A DNA stretch of 7,610 nt from a bacterium UBA1790 (GCA_002314465.1 DCGA01000133.1:25256-32865); one strand, 5' to 3'; positions 1-6,339 are shown, numbered from the stretch's first letter. A program made the numbers and translations. Notes: generated from the sequence alone by a model not told the origin.

Positions 1-572
1 ACATCATCCCCGAGCGCGACGACCTGGGCATAGGCGGCTGCTGGAACCTGGCGGCGTTTGACGACCGTGCCGGCCGCTTTGTCATGGGTCTCGACAGCGA
101 CGACCTCTTTGCGACACCCCATGTGCTGCAGACCATGGTCGACAAGTTCAAGGAGGGCGACAACGCCATGGCTGGTCCTGCAATGGTTGTTGGCTCATAC
201 AAGGTGGTGAACGCCGACCTCGAGGAGATTCCCCCCGGTGTGATAGACCATCACGAGTGGACTCCCGACAACGGCCGTAACAACCTGTTGCGCGTCAATG
301 GCATCGGCGGTCCGCGTGCTTTCTATACACCCGTATACCGCGACATCGTGCTGCCCAACACTTGCTACGGCGAGGACTACGGCATGGCAATGCTCATCTC
401 GCGCAACTATCCCATCGACCGCGTGTGGGACGTGATGACACTGGCACGCCGCTGGGACGACAACACCGATGCCAACCTTGACATCGACCGCGAGAACGCC
501 AACAACCTCTACAAGGATCGTCTGCGCACCTGGGAGGTTAAGGCTCGAATTGCACAGAACAAGAAAAAATAA
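1..572 (+). CDS. Family-2 glycosyltransferase, C-terminal part (5' end outside window)
   Basis: The frame is open from base 3 (first full codon) to the TAA at 570-572, giving about 189 residues. An ATG at 84 lies inside the domain and is not the true start. The visible part is the second half of a GT-A (GT2) catalytic domain: an IGGCWNLAA stretch, then the metal/nucleotide-sugar DxD motif in GLDSDD, then [32 protein letters not shown] and ARRWDDN. The downstream gene repeats nearly every one of these blocks, so the two are tandem paralogues. By eye about six residues in ten agree. This copy has about four extra residues before AMVVGSY. It probably transfers a sugar from a nucleotide sugar in the cytoplasm, but donor and acceptor cannot be read. 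A 32-bp AT-rich spacer separates it from the next gene. The GT2 call is firm; the role is unknown. Confidence 0.88.
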   Translation, partial: IIPERDDLGIGGCWNLAAFDDRAGRFVMGLDSDDLFATPHVLQTMVDKFKEGDNAMAGPAMVVGSYKVVNADLEEIPPGVIDHHEWTPDNGRNNLLRVNGIGGPRAFYTPVYRDIVLPNTCYGEDYGMAMLISRNYPIDRVWDVMTLARRWDDNTDANLDIDRENANNLYKDRLRTWEVKARIAQNKKK

Positions 573-604
573 CATAATACATTTAACTCATTAAAAAACA
601 AATC

Positions 605-2080
605 ATGGGAAGAATTAATTGCTTCATTCCTTTTGCTAACGCCGCTCAGGCTCAGGCAACAATCGAAGGCCTTAAGGCTAACGCACTCGTAAACAAAATC
701 TATCTGCTCGCCAACGCTGAGGCCGAGGGTACTGTAGAGGGCTGCGAGGTTATCAACATCAACAACCTCACATCAACCGCTACAATGAAGGCTATCGCCG
801 AGAAGGCCGACGCCGACTTCGCTATGGTTTACACTAAGTATGTAAGCCTCAAGTTTGCTCCCTTCGCAATCGAGCGTTTCGTATCTCTGGCTCAGGACAG
901 CCAGGCTGGTATGCTCTATGCCGACCACTACAACGTAACCGACAAGGGTGCCGACAAGGCTCCCGTTATCGATTACCAGTATGGTAGCCTCCGCGATGAC
1001 TTCGACTTTGGTTCAGTTCTCTTCTTCTGCTCAACTTGCCTTAAGAAGGCTGCCGCAGCCATCAAGTCTGAGTATGAGTTCGCCGGTCTCTACGACCTGC
1101 GCCTCAAGCTGTCTCAGTTCGCCGAGATTTGCCACATCAACGAGTTCCTCTACAGCGACGTAGAGCTTGACACCCGCAAGAGTGGTGAGAAGATTTTCGA
1201 CTATGTTGATCCCCGCAACCGTGGCCGCCAGATTGAGATGGAGGCTGCCTGCACCGAGCACCTCAAGGAAATCGGTGGTTACCTCGCTCCCGTTAAGGAA
1301 GACGGTACCCCCAACTTCAAGCACATTGAGTTCAACCAGGGCGAGTTTGAGGTAGAGGCTACAGTGATGATTCCCGTGCGAAACCGCATCCGCACCATCA
1401 AGGACGCTATCGACAGCGTATTGATGCAGAAGACCAACTTCAAGTTCAACCTCATGGTTGTTGACAACTGGTCGACCGACGGTACTCGCGAGGCTATCGC
1501 TGCCTACACCGACGAGCGTCTCATCCACATCATCGCCGACTATCACGACATGGGTATCGGTGGTTACTGGAACCTTGCCGCTCACCACGAGAAGGCTGGT
1601 AAGTTCATCGTTCAGCTCGACAGCGACGATATGTACAAGGACGAGAACACCCTGCAGACTATGGTCAATGCTTTCTACGAGCAGAATGTTGCTATGGTAG
1701 TGGGTACTTACATGATGACCGACATCGACGGCAACATGATTGCCCCGGGTATCATCGACCACAAGGAGTGGACTCCCGAGAACGGTCGCAATAACGCTCT
1801 CCGCATCAACGGCCTCGGCGCTCCCCGTGCTTTCTACACTCCCGTTCTGCGCGACGTTAAGATTCCTAACACCAGCTACGGTGAGGACTACGCTCTGGGT
1901 CTGAACATCTCTCGCGTTTTCCAGATTGGCCGTGTTTATACTCCCGTTTACATGTGCCGTCGTTGGGACGACAACAGCGATGCATCGCTCGACGTTGATA
2001 AGATGAACCGCAACAACCTGTACAAGGATCGCATCCGCACCTGGGAACTCCAGGCTCGCGTTGCTATGAACAAGAAGTAA
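605..2080 (+). CDS. Two-part family-2 glycosyltransferase (491 aa)
   Basis: The C-terminal GT2 domain spans about residues 250-491. It opens with ATVMIPVRNR (252-261), then VVDNWSTDGT (285-294) for nucleotide binding, the DxD motif in QLDSDD (337-342), and TSYGEDYA/CRRWDDNSDA (423-460) with likely catalytic acidic residues. Residues 1-240 begin like a GT-A strand (INCFIPFANAAQAQATIEGL) and contain MLYADHYNV (103-111) and DYQYGSLRDDFDFG (123-136). They therefore look like a second, degenerate glycosyltransferase-type domain without a clear DxD. No signal peptide or membrane segment is seen, so it should be cytoplasmic. It follows the upstream paralogue by 32 bp and precedes the DUF4922 gene by 29 bp. 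T-ending GCT, GGT, CGT and GTT codons are more frequent here than in the upstream copy. The ATG at 605 follows an A-rich leader and is followed directly by the expected N-terminal strand. Sugar donor and acceptor are unknown. Confidence 0.9.
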   Translation: MGRINCFIPFANAAQAQATIEGLKANALVNKIYLLANAEAEGTVEGCEVININNLTSTATMKAIAEKADADFAMVYTKYVSLKFAPFAIERFVSLAQDSQAGMLYADHYNVTDKGADKAPVIDYQYGSLRDDFDFGSVLFFCSTCLKKAAAAIKSEYEFAGLYDLRLKLSQFAEICHINEFLYSDVELDTRKSGEKIFDYVDPRNRGRQIEMEAACTEHLKEIGGYLAPVKEDGTPNFKHIEFNQGEFEVEATVMIPVRNRIRTIKDAIDSVLMQKTNFKFNLMVVDNWSTDGTREAIAAYTDERLIHIIADYHDMGIGGYWNLAAHHEKAGKFIVQLDSDDMYKDENTLQTMVNAFYEQNVAMVVGTYMMTDIDGNMIAPGIIDHKEWTPENGRNNALRINGLGAPRAFYTPVLRDVKIPNTSYGEDYALGLNISRVFQIGRVYTPVYMCRRWDDNSDASLDVDKMNRNNLYKDRIRTWELQARVAMNKK

Positions 2081-2109
2081 TCATTACTTAATTCTCGACA
2101 CTATCATTC

Positions 2110-3060
2110 ATGCTTCAACGCGTAAATGACTTAATAGACCGCCAGCTCAGCGACTGGGGTACCGCACGGGACAACTATGCGGCCCTCGGTCGCGTGCGCT
2201 TGCGCGGCTTTGAGCTCAACGAACGCAGCGAGGTGGTACTGCAGTTTAACCCCGAGCGCAAGCGCTCGTCGGGTGCCCGTGTCGATGCTGCGTCGCTTGC
2301 TGCCCGCAAGTGTTTCCTGTGCGGTGAGAACCAACCCGCCGAGCAGGAGAAGATAGAGTGGGAGGGACGTTACAAGATTCAGGTCAACCCTTATCCCATC
2401 TTCCCCAGTCATCTTACCATCTCGGCTATTGAGCACACACCGCAGGAGGTGGGCCGTCGCATAGACGACATGCTCGACCTGGCTCGCGAACTCAGCGATT
2501 TCGTCCTTTTCTATAACGGACCGCGCTGCGGAGCCTCGGCGCCCGACCACATGCACTTCCAGGCAGGCAACAAGGGATTCATGCCCCTGTGCGACGAGGT
2601 TATGGACGAGAGCCTGTGGACCATGGAGCAGCGGTTGCTCGACAGCAAGGAAGGTTTCCTGGGATTCACCGGCCAATTGGGTCGCAACCTCTTCTTCATC
2701 AAGGCGAGCGAGAGGGTAGTGGCATCGTTGCTGTATGCAAGGCTGCAGCTTGCCATGCTCATGGCAAGTGACAACACCGCCGAGGAACCCATGCAGAACA
2801 TCCTGTGTTGGTATGAGGACGGAAACTACTGTGTAGTGGTATTCCCGCGCGCGAAGCATCGCCCCGATTGTTACGGCGAGGGTGAGGGACAGTTCCTCAT
2901 CAGCCCTGCATCGGTCGATATGGGCGGCGTGTGGGCAGTACCCGTCGAGAAAGATTACGAAACCATCACGGTGGAGCAGGTGCAGGCCATCTACGACGAA
3001 CTGTGCCTCGACAATGCCGGTATGGCACGAATTATTGAATTATTAATACAACAAAAGTAA
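2110..3060 (+). CDS. DUF4922 protein, GalT-like HIT-superfamily nucleotidyltransferase/phosphorylase
   Basis: This 316-residue protein has the signature of the GalT branch of the HIT superfamily. HMHFQ (147-151) fits HxHxQ, whose middle His forms the nucleotidyl-enzyme intermediate in galactose-1-phosphate uridylyltransferase, Ap4A phosphorylase and GDP-sugar phosphorylases. Upstream are CFLC (68-71), a likely zinc-binding CxxC as in GalT, and NPYPIFPSHLTI (93-104), a core strand of the fold. NGPRCGASAPDH (136-147) leads into the catalytic motif. The family should transfer or release a nucleoside monophosphate from a nucleotide sugar or dinucleotide; the substrate cannot be deduced. There is no export signal. 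The gene is 29 bp behind the glycosyltransferase and 14 bp ahead of the SpoIID-type gene, so co-transcription is likely. That setting favours a nucleotide-sugar step in sugar salvage or cell-wall metabolism. The DUF4922 name is from memory of Bacteroidetes proteins; the HIT-fold call rests on the motifs. Confidence 0.85.
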   Translation: MLQRVNDLIDRQLSDWGTARDNYAALGRVRLRGFELNERSEVVLQFNPERKRSSGARVDAASLAARKCFLCGENQPAEQEKIEWEGRYKIQVNPYPIFPSHLTISAIEHTPQEVGRRIDDMLDLARELSDFVLFYNGPRCGASAPDHMHFQAGNKGFMPLCDEVMDESLWTMEQRLLDSKEGFLGFTGQLGRNLFFIKASERVVASLLYARLQLAMLMASDNTAEEPMQNILCWYEDGNYCVVVFPRAKHRPDCYGEGEGQFLISPASVDMGGVWAVPVEKDYETITVEQVQAIYDELCLDNAGMARIIELLIQQK

Positions 3061-3074
3061 ACAAATAAACTATT

Positions 3075-4412
3075 ATGTGTGAAGTACCACGAGTGAGAGT
3101 GGGTGTAATGAGTGAACCCGCCATCGATTTTATCCTTAACAATGACTATAAGCTGGGCGACAAGACTATCACTGGCGCACAAAGCGTGAAGTGTGTCGAC
3201 GGCAAGGTCGAGTGGAACGGTGTGCAGTATGACGACCTGCTCTTTGAACCCGTAAACGAGGCAACCGATTCGTTTACTCTGTGCGATGTTACCATCGGCG
3301 TGAGTTTCCACTGGCGCCGCAAGGAGAACCAGACCTTCCGTGGAGCGCTTCACATCATCGTGGAGGACGACAAACTCACAACTGTCAACATCCTCTCGGT
3401 AGAGGAGTATCTGCTCAGCGTTATCTCAAGCGAGATGAGCGCTACCGCATCGCTCGAGTTGCTCAAGGCCCATGCAGTGATTTCGCGCAGTTGGCTCCTT
3501 GCCCAGATTAATCCCGAAAAGACAGTTGCTTCTTGCAGCTGCAGCGACCATCCCCGCTATCGCGAACTCGCGGCTTGCAACACTACCGGCGAACTCGTGA
3601 AATGGTGGGACCACGACGACCACAAGAACTTTGACGTGTGTGCCGACGACCACTGCCAGCGCTATCAGGGTATTACCCGTGCTAGCACCGAGACAGTGCG
3701 CGAGGCAATCAAGGCTACATGGGGCCAGGTGCTCATGCATGGCGGCCTGTTGTGCGATGCTCGCTTCTCTAAGTCGTGCGGCGGTGTGTACGAGGAGTTT
3801 GAAAACTGCTGGGAACCCCGTCACCACGACTACCTTGTTGCCCGTCGCGACGGAGAGAACGAGATGGACTTCCCCGATCTCACTCGCGAAGACAACGCTG
3901 CCGAGTGGATTCTCTCGGCTCCCAAGGCTCATTGCAACACCAACGACAAGGAAATCCTGTCGCAGGTGCTCAATGACTATGACCAAGAAACTACCGACTT
4001 TTACCGCTGGTCGGTTGAATACAGCGGTGAACAACTTGCCGACCTCATCAAGCGTCGCACCGGCGACGACTACGGTCGCATCATCGACCTCCAGCCCGTG
4101 GCTCGCGGAACAAGCGGCCGCCTTTACAAACTCAAGGTGGTAGGCGAGAAGATGACACGCACCATAGGCAAGGAACTCACAATACGCTACGCACTCAGCG
4201 AGAGCGCATTATACAGCTCGGCATTTGTTGTCGAGCGACACGACATCGATGCCGACGGTTATCCCGCTAAGTTTGTCCTGCGTGGCGCTGGCTGGGGCCA
4301 TGGCGTGGGTCTGTGCCAGATAGGTGCCGCAGTGATGGGCGCCAAGGGCTACGACTACAAGCAGATTCTGCTCCACTACTTCATCGGTGCCGACATCGAC
4401 AAGCAGTATTGA
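3075..4412 (+). CDS. SpoIID/LytB-domain protein, putative lytic transglycosylase
   Basis: SpoIID-type enzymes cleave peptidoglycan glycan strands, preferring strands without stem peptides, and leave anhydro-muramic ends. This 445-residue protein has the whole domain. SVEEYLLSVISSEMSATAS (108-126) contains the expected catalytic Glu120, followed by LKAHAVISRSW (130-140). FDVCADDHCQRYQG (186-199), with His183, Cys189, His193 and Cys194, resembles the zinc site seen in SpoIID structures. Further on are WGQVLMHGG, RFSKSCGGVYE (230-240) and the C-terminal GAGWGHGVGLCQIGA (405-419). No signal peptide or membrane helix is present at the N terminus (MCEVPRVRVG). An upstream start is excluded because an in-frame TAA lies at 3066-3068. 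It therefore looks cytoplasmic or non-classically exported, which is odd for a wall hydrolase. It could instead act on imported muropeptides, next to the AmpG-like permease 39 bp downstream. Confidence 0.88.
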   Translation: MCEVPRVRVGVMSEPAIDFILNNDYKLGDKTITGAQSVKCVDGKVEWNGVQYDDLLFEPVNEATDSFTLCDVTIGVSFHWRRKENQTFRGALHIIVEDDKLTTVNILSVEEYLLSVISSEMSATASLELLKAHAVISRSWLLAQINPEKTVASCSCSDHPRYRELAACNTTGELVKWWDHDDHKNFDVCADDHCQRYQGITRASTETVREAIKATWGQVLMHGGLLCDARFSKSCGGVYEEFENCWEPRHHDYLVARRDGENEMDFPDLTREDNAAEWILSAPKAHCNTNDKEILSQVLNDYDQETTDFYRWSVEYSGEQLADLIKRRTGDDYGRIIDLQPVARGTSGRLYKLKVVGEKMTRTIGKELTIRYALSESALYSSAFVVERHDIDADGYPAKFVLRGAGWGHGVGLCQIGAAVMGAKGYDYKQILLHYFIGADIDKQY

Positions 4413-4451
4413 TACTAATAAACCGAAACAAAACAAAAAAACTAAACAGAT

Positions 4452-5762
4452 ATGGATGCAACTAAACAGAAAAGTCCCTGGTGGTGGGTACCCACATTGT
4501 ACTTCGCCGAGGGCGTACCTTACTTTGTAGTAAACAATATCTCGGTGATGATGTTCACCAAGATGGGTGTACCTAACGGCGACATGTCGTTCTTCACCAC
4601 ATTGCTCTATTTCCCTTGGTTCCTCAAGGGTATATGGAGTCCCGTAGTCGACGTCGTTAAGACCAAGCGTTGGTGGATTGTGGCAATGCAGATTCTCATG
4701 ACCGCCATGATGATTGCGCTCACAGTTACACTTCCCAAGCCCGAGGTTGTTGCCGGACAGGAAACCTCTATCAGCATCTTCTGGTTTACTCTGGTTCTGT
4801 TCATCATTGCAGCATTTGCATCGGCAACCCACGATATTGCCGCCGACGGCTACTACATGCTGGCTCACAGCCCGAGTAGTCAGGCTGCGTTCATCGGCAT
4901 CCGCAGTGTCTTCTACCGTGTTGCTTCGGTATTTGGCCAGGGCGTTCTCGTGTTCATCGCTGGTGTTGTTGAGACTAAGACAGGCGATATCCCCTGGTCA
5001 TGGCAGGTAACACTGGGTGTGGCTGCGGCTATATTCTGCTTAATTACTCTGTATCATACATTTACACTGCCCCGCAGTGCCGATGACAAGCCCCGCATCG
5101 ATGCCGATGCTGCAGGTTCGGCAAAGGCTAACCTTGTAGAACTCGCCAACTCTTTCAAGACATTCGTGCAGATGCCCGGCGTACTCCTGGCTATCGCATT
5201 CATGCTGCTTTATCGTCTTCCCGAGGGCTTCCTCATCAAGTTGTGCCAGCCTTTCTTGGTTGATGCTAACGGTTTGAACCTGCCCACCGAGGTTGTAGGT
5301 ACAGTATACGGTGTGTTCGGTGTTCTCGCGCTGCTGCTCGGTGGTATCCTTGGTGGTATCTACTCATCTAAGGTAGGTCTCAAGAAATCGCTGTGGGTGA
5401 TGGCTGCGTTCATGACTCTGCCTTGCCTCACATTCGTATATCTGGCAATTGCTCAGCCCACCAATCTGGTTGTAATCACAATTGCTCTGTGCATTGAGCA
5501 GTTTGGCTACGGCTTCGGCTTTACCGCCTATATGCTTTACATGATGTACTTCAGCGAGGGCGAGTTCAAGACTTCGCACTATGCTATCTGCACAGCGTTC
5601 ATGGCGCTCAGTATGATGCTCCCCGGCTTCGTTGCAGGTTACATCCAGGAGGCTATCGGCTACGTCAACTTCTTCTGGATGGTAATGGTATGCTGCTTTG
5701 CAACCCTGCTTGTTACTTACTTCGTCGACAAGAAGATTGACCCCAACTACGGCCGCAAGTAA
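4452..5762 (+). CDS. AmpG-like MFS permease (probable muropeptide/amino-sugar importer)
   Basis: This 436-residue protein is strongly hydrophobic with about 12 predicted membrane segments, and a hydrophilic central loop around residues 206-232 separates two halves, as in the major facilitator superfamily. SATHDIAADGYY (124-135) matches the conserved AmpG/SLC33 motif (ATQDIAxDxY). WWWVPTLYFAEGVPY (10-24) and PWFLKGIWSPVVD (55-67) are also typical of that branch. AmpG imports anhydro-muropeptides across the inner membrane, and Bacteroidetes relatives are associated with MurNAc or muropeptide uptake. The substrate here is inferred from neighbours: a SpoIID-type protein upstream and a NamZ-like protein downstream. 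The start follows a purine/A-rich leader (about 4425-4451) without a Shine-Dalgarno sequence. The permease was probably once close to the namZ-like gene; the GxxExxY block now separates them. The transporter family is confident, the cargo less so. Confidence 0.87.
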   Translation: MDATKQKSPWWWVPTLYFAEGVPYFVVNNISVMMFTKMGVPNGDMSFFTTLLYFPWFLKGIWSPVVDVVKTKRWWIVAMQILMTAMMIALTVTLPKPEVVAGQETSISIFWFTLVLFIIAAFASATHDIAADGYYMLAHSPSSQAAFIGIRSVFYRVASVFGQGVLVFIAGVVETKTGDIPWSWQVTLGVAAAIFCLITLYHTFTLPRSADDKPRIDADAAGSAKANLVELANSFKTFVQMPGVLLAIAFMLLYRLPEGFLIKLCQPFLVDANGLNLPTEVVGTVYGVFGVLALLLGGILGGIYSSKVGLKKSLWVMAAFMTLPCLTFVYLAIAQPTNLVVITIALCIEQFGYGFGFTAYMLYMMYFSEGEFKTSHYAICTAFMALSMMLPGFVAGYIQEAIGYVNFFWMVMVCCFATLLVTYFVDKKIDPNYGRK

Positions 5763-5766
5763 CCGA

Positions 5767-5774
5767 TAGAATAA
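5767..5774 (+). repeat. Left copy of TAGAATAA direct repeat (possible target-site duplication)
   Basis: This 8-mer sits 4 bp after the permease stop codon and is identical to 6331-6338. It directly abuts the first base of the proposed cassette. AT-rich 8-mers can recur by chance, but both copies fall exactly outside the outermost repeats. Confidence 0.45.
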
Positions 5775-5776
5775 AC

Positions 5777-5786
5777 ATCAGATTAA
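5777..5786 (+). repeat. Outer left ATCAGATTAA repeat copy
   Basis: A direct-orientation copy of the 10-mer found again at 6266-6275 and 6309-6318. Its perfect reverse complement, TTAATCTGAT, lies at 5819-5828, so it could form a 10-bp stem with a 32-base loop. Similarity to the longer copies ends after the 10-mer. Confidence 0.6.
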
Positions 5787-5807
5787 ATTAATAGTATACA
5801 ACAATAA

Positions 5808-5839
5808 TAAACAACAGATTAATCTGATTATTCTGATTT
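5808..5839 (-). repeat. Left 32-bp inverted repeat flanking the GxxExxY gene
   Basis: Read on the minus strand, this segment matches 6255-6286 at 27 of 32 positions, ending 6 bp before the GxxExxY start codon. It contains a perfect 12-bp palindrome, CAGATTAATCTG (5815-5826). On the plus strand it shows a 9-bp period: GATTAATCT, GATTATTCT, GATTTTC from 5817 to 5841. It also forms the leader of the gene, so any hairpin could affect translation. Confidence 0.75.
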
Positions 5840-5845
5840 TCAATT

Positions 5846-6256
5846 ATGGAAAATATTGATAAGGATTATTTTCTTCAGGAAGAGACATACAAAATAAGGG
5901 GCTGCTTACTGAATGTTCATAGCGGCTTGGGATGTGGATTCTTGGAGAAAGTATACCAAGAGGCAATAGAGATAGAGCTTAAGCGTTCTGGAATTCCTTA
6001 CCAACGCGAAGCGAAATTGGCTATTCAGTATCGTGGTCAAACCTTATCACAGGAATATGTTGCTGATTTTATTTGTTATGATAAGATTATAATTGAAGTA
6101 AAAGCGGTCTCCGTAATTAATGAGATGCATAGAGCACAGGTATTCAATTACCTAAAGGCGACAAATATGGATCTGGGATTACTCGCTAATTTTGGAGAAA
6201 AGTCATTAAATGTTGAGCGCTTGTTTAATTATAGAAAATATAATATCAACAAATAA
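5846..6256 (+). CDS. GxxExxY protein with PD-(D/E)XK nuclease-like core
   Basis: This 136-residue protein carries the family signature GFLEKVY (31-37). It also has a PD-(D/E)XK-like core: YVADFICYDK (71-80) with Asp74, and IIIEVKA (81-87) with Glu84 and Lys86. The helix HRAQVFNYLKAT (95-106) carries the conserved Gln98. These acidic and Lys residues are what a metal-dependent nuclease needs, and all are present, so it does not look dead. No activity is known to me for the family. The gene is visibly AT-rich (27-40% GC in sampled 60-base stretches, against 57% in a stretch of the next gene) and uses A/T-ending codons unlike its neighbours, a sign of transfer. An inverted pair of 32-bp repeats flanks it, the right one overlapping its stop codon. 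It breaks an otherwise tight operon and has no obvious wall-related role. Confidence 0.88.
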   Translation: MENIDKDYFLQEETYKIRGCLLNVHSGLGCGFLEKVYQEAIEIELKRSGIPYQREAKLAIQYRGQTLSQEYVADFICYDKIIIEVKAVSVINEMHRAQVFNYLKATNMDLGLLANFGEKSLNVERLFNYRKYNINK

Positions 6257-6286
6257 ATCAGAGAAATCAGATTAATCCGTAGTTTT
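6255..6286 (+). repeat. Right 32-bp inverted repeat flanking the GxxExxY gene
   Basis: Inverted partner of 5808-5839 (27/32 matching). It begins inside the TAA stop codon of the GxxExxY gene. It is built of 9-bp units: AATCAGAGA, AATCAGATT, AATCCGTAG (6256-6282). Bases 6261-6286 recur exactly at 6304-6329. Confidence 0.75.
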
Positions 6287-6303
6287 AAAAATACTCAATC
6301 AAG

Positions 6304-6329
6304 GAGAAATCAGATTAATCCGTAGTTTT
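6304..6329 (+). repeat. 26-bp perfect direct repeat just upstream of the namZ-like gene
   Basis: Identical over 26 bases to 6261-6286, offset by 43 bp. It contains ATCAGATTAA and the 9-bp units AATCAGATT and AATCCGTAG. It ends 10 bp before the namZ-like start codon and so forms most of that gene's leader. Confidence 0.85.
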
Positions 6330-6330
6330 T

Positions 6331-6338
6331 TAGAATAA
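6331..6338 (+). repeat. Right copy of TAGAATAA direct repeat (possible target-site duplication)
   Basis: Identical to 5767-5774 and placed 1 bp before the namZ-like ATG, directly after the T-run that ends the proposed cassette. It probably represents the original spacer sequence next to the start codon. Confidence 0.45.
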
Positions 6339-6339
6339 T

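Larger units (their letters stand above)
5775..6330 (+). mobile_element. Putative 556-bp GxxExxY cassette bounded by an 8-bp direct repeat
   Basis: The block between permease and namZ-like gene is AT-rich, carries one nuclease-like gene, and holds four copies of ATCAGATTAA (three direct, one inverted). TAGAATAA occurs immediately outside both ends (5767-5774 and 6331-6338), as a target-site duplication would. Taking out the block with one 8-mer leaves stop codon, 13 bp, then the namZ ATG, like the 14-bp spacer between the DUF4922 and SpoIID-type genes. No transposase of known type is present, so the element would be mobilised in trans or by the GxxExxY protein itself. The exact ends are inferred from the 8-mers. 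Confidence 0.5.

Noticed and set aside
84..572. ATG at 84 as the true start of the first glycosyltransferase
   Set aside because: The frame is open to the window start and the upstream residues match the paralogue's catalytic domain.
1031..1762. 243-aa minus-strand reading frame
   Set aside because: Antisense shadow of the glycosyltransferase gene, produced by GC-rich codon bias; no recognisable motif.
2131..2859. 242-aa minus-strand reading frame
   Set aside because: Antisense shadow of the DUF4922 gene, whose HxHxQ and CxxC motifs are clear on the plus strand.
4209..4868. 219-aa minus-strand reading frame
   Set aside because: It is antisense to the SpoIID-type and permease genes, both with clear family motifs, and its His/Cys-rich translation shows no domain.
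5808..5839. Intrinsic terminator after the permease gene
   Set aside because: The stem would be AT-rich and no GC-rich hairpin with a following T-run is formed.
6301..6306. AAGGAG as a Shine-Dalgarno site for the namZ-like gene
   Set aside because: It lies more than 30 bp before the ATG, too far to act, and other genes here have no such site.
5777..6329. Repeats as a CRISPR array
   Set aside because: Copies are in mixed orientation, unevenly spaced and separated by a gene; no regular spacers.
6323..6330. TAGTTTTT as a Bacteroidales -7 promoter box (TAnnTTTG)
   Set aside because: The last base differs, no TTTG is seen at the right distance upstream, and transcription would start almost at the ATG.
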